Assembly: GCA_002368665.1 (NCBI GenBank)
Contig: DFEK01000011.1
Span: forward strand, 62,001-126,000
DNA: 64,000 nt
Reading direction: 5' to 3'
Origin: Lachnospiraceae bacterium UBA3804
GTDB lineage: Bacteria; Bacillota; Clostridia; Lachnospirales; Lachnospiraceae
The notes under the pieces: model-generated
The model's input: only the letters and a program-made list of their open reading frames with translations
The model's database searches: none
What the model was told of the DNA's origin: nothing
Translations under genes and position numbers: made by a program
Part shown: one piece after another, positions 63,500-64,000 of the stretch
How positions within the stretch are numbered: position 1 is the first letter of the stretch
Layout of the letters: every line of letters begins with the position of its first letter

Positions 63500-63730
63500 A
63501 TGAACATAAGTGGAATCGATTTTTCAACAATCACTGATTATTTAATACTATTAATCTTCGTACTCACTCTAATAAACGAAAATAAGACCGATATCAAACA
63601 TTTAATAAAAGAATACGCCGAAACAGTCGAAAAACTCCACTCTCAAGTTCCAAGTTCGGTATTCAATCAAATAATGCGTACTGATTATAAAAGCAAACTC
63701 AGCTGCCTAAAGACTATATTTAACCTTTAG
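63500..63730 (+). CDS. possible small membrane-associated protein
   Basis: 76 codons from the ATG at 63500. Residues about 12-26 (YLILLIFVLTLINE) could be a short membrane segment, and the rest is a charged helix (NKTDIKHLIKEYAETVEKL). The ribosome site is poor (CCGG before the ATG) and no family was recognised. It may be an accidental open frame. It lies between the MazEF terminator and a small RNA promoter. Confidence 0.3.
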   Translation: MNISGIDFSTITDYLILLIFVLTLINENKTDIKHLIKEYAETVEKLHSQVPSSVFNQIMRTDYKSKLSCLKTIFNL

Positions 63731-63735
63731 TCTAC

Positions 63736-63834
63736 TTGAAAAAAAACACTATATATGGTATTATGATATTGCGAATTGCGGTGTGTCTCTTCGGAGCATA
63801 CCTAGGGAAGTCGGATGCGTCCGGCTTCTTTTTT
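63736..63834 (+). ncRNA. candidate small RNA or leader with two hairpins
   Basis: A -35 TTGAAA (63736-63741) and a -10 TATTAT (63759-63764) are 17 bases apart. The expected transcript starts near 63771 and contains a UUCG-capped hairpin (63780-63802, one bulge and one G-U pair). It ends with the stem AAGTCGGA/TCCGGCTT (63808-63827) and C plus six T (63828-63834). That gives an RNA of about 64 bases. No known riboswitch or RNA family was recognised. No plus-strand gene starts right after it, which argues for a free small RNA. Confidence 0.5.
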
Positions 63835-63878
63835 ATTAAACTGCTCCTATTAACCATCTTGAATTATCATATATAACC

Positions 63879-64000
63879 CTAATAAATAACACGGCACCTC
63901 CCGTCAATGTGTCCACCAAGTTCACTCAAGATCATGTCCAACGTATAATTAGCATTAATTGTATACACAATTCGGTTGAATGGCACACCATAGAAAATGG
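63879..64000 (-). CDS. possible C-terminal end of a minus-strand gene (partial)
   Basis: A minus-strand frame enters at the window edge and stays open for 39 residues to a TAG at 63879, reading for example FYGVPFNRIVYTINANYTLD and MILSELGGHIDGRCRVIY. Its sequence looks protein-like, but 39 residues are too few to name a family. Chance is possible. Confidence 0.35.
   Translation of the reverse strand, partial: IFYGVPFNRIVYTINANYTLDMILSELGGHIDGRCRVIY

Noticed and set aside
1..64000. CRISPR arrays, rRNA and insertion-sequence ends
   Set aside because: No regularly spaced direct repeats, no rRNA stretches and no intact transposase or terminal inverted repeats were seen on either strand.

Overview
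The window reads as a chromosomal segment of a Gram-positive anaerobe, most likely a Lachnospiraceae member of the Clostridia (Butyrivibrio or Roseburia relatives). Reasons: AGGAGG-type ribosome binding sites throughout, moderate GC, low-GC-Clostridia families (fused-tail O-antigen-ligase proteins, the DUF5716/DUF5717-type pair, a DUF6020-type protein, a SEC-C zinc-ribbon protein, DacA with an SGA motif) and no outer-membrane genes. Nearly every gene is on the minus strand; only the MazEF-like pair and its surroundings at the right edge read on the plus strand. Family names come from reading motifs, not from database searches.

Layout, left to right. 1-6.5 kb: the start of a membrane sensor (probably a PP2C phosphatase), a scarred stretch (a decayed rlmD-like tail, a truncated acetyltransferase, and an XRE regulator fused to a phage-type domain behind its own operator), rlmD, a small acidic membrane protein, a chemoreceptor and a SEC-C protein. 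6.7-8.1 kb: an SPFH (flotillin-like) gene with a ribbon-helix-helix companion, behind a promoter carrying two matching inverted repeats. 8.1-15.8 kb: one operon with a giant two-part protein, an actin/Hsp70-fold protein, a TPR protein, purB and a small membrane protein. 15.8-24.2 kb: Mrp ATPase, two O-antigen-ligase-like proteins (one fused to a beta-propeller) and a D,D-carboxypeptidase. 24.2-30.3 kb: the most unusual locus. A 35-residue peptide gene, missed by normal length cut-offs, leads a run that encodes a secreted transglutaminase-like protein, a charged single-pass membrane protein, an HPr-kinase-like protein, a PqqD-like peptide-binding protein, an S24/S26-type peptidase and a peptide-exporter-like ABC transporter. 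30.3-56.2 kb: a large cell-surface polysaccharide cluster (initiating phosphotransferase, UDP-GlcNAc epimerase, Wzm/Wzt exporter, many glycosyltransferases, several GT-C membrane enzymes, a sulfatase-fold phosphotransferase, UDP-xylose synthase, PseB-type dehydratase). 56.2-62.6 kb: a membrane gene split by a single in-frame stop, D-lactate and alanine dehydrogenases, and two more membrane genes. 62.7-64 kb: a MazEF-like toxin-antitoxin pair with a palindromic operator, and a possible small RNA.

How it fits together: the polysaccharide genes supply nucleotide sugars (UDP-ManNAc, UDP-Xyl, a PseB product), start chains on a lipid carrier, extend them in the cytoplasm, export them by Wzm/Wzt and decorate them outside with GT-C enzymes fed by a lipid-linked-sugar synthase. 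The three ligase-like paralogues may join polymer to wall or protein. The peptide locus has the parts of a modified-peptide (RiPP-like) export system but no recognised cyclase, and is the main candidate for an undescribed system. A second candidate is the actin-fold/giant-protein/TPR operon. Several genes are broken (GT-C at 35.2-36.6 kb, DUF6020-like at 56.2-57.8 kb), so the surface chemistry may be changing in this strain.
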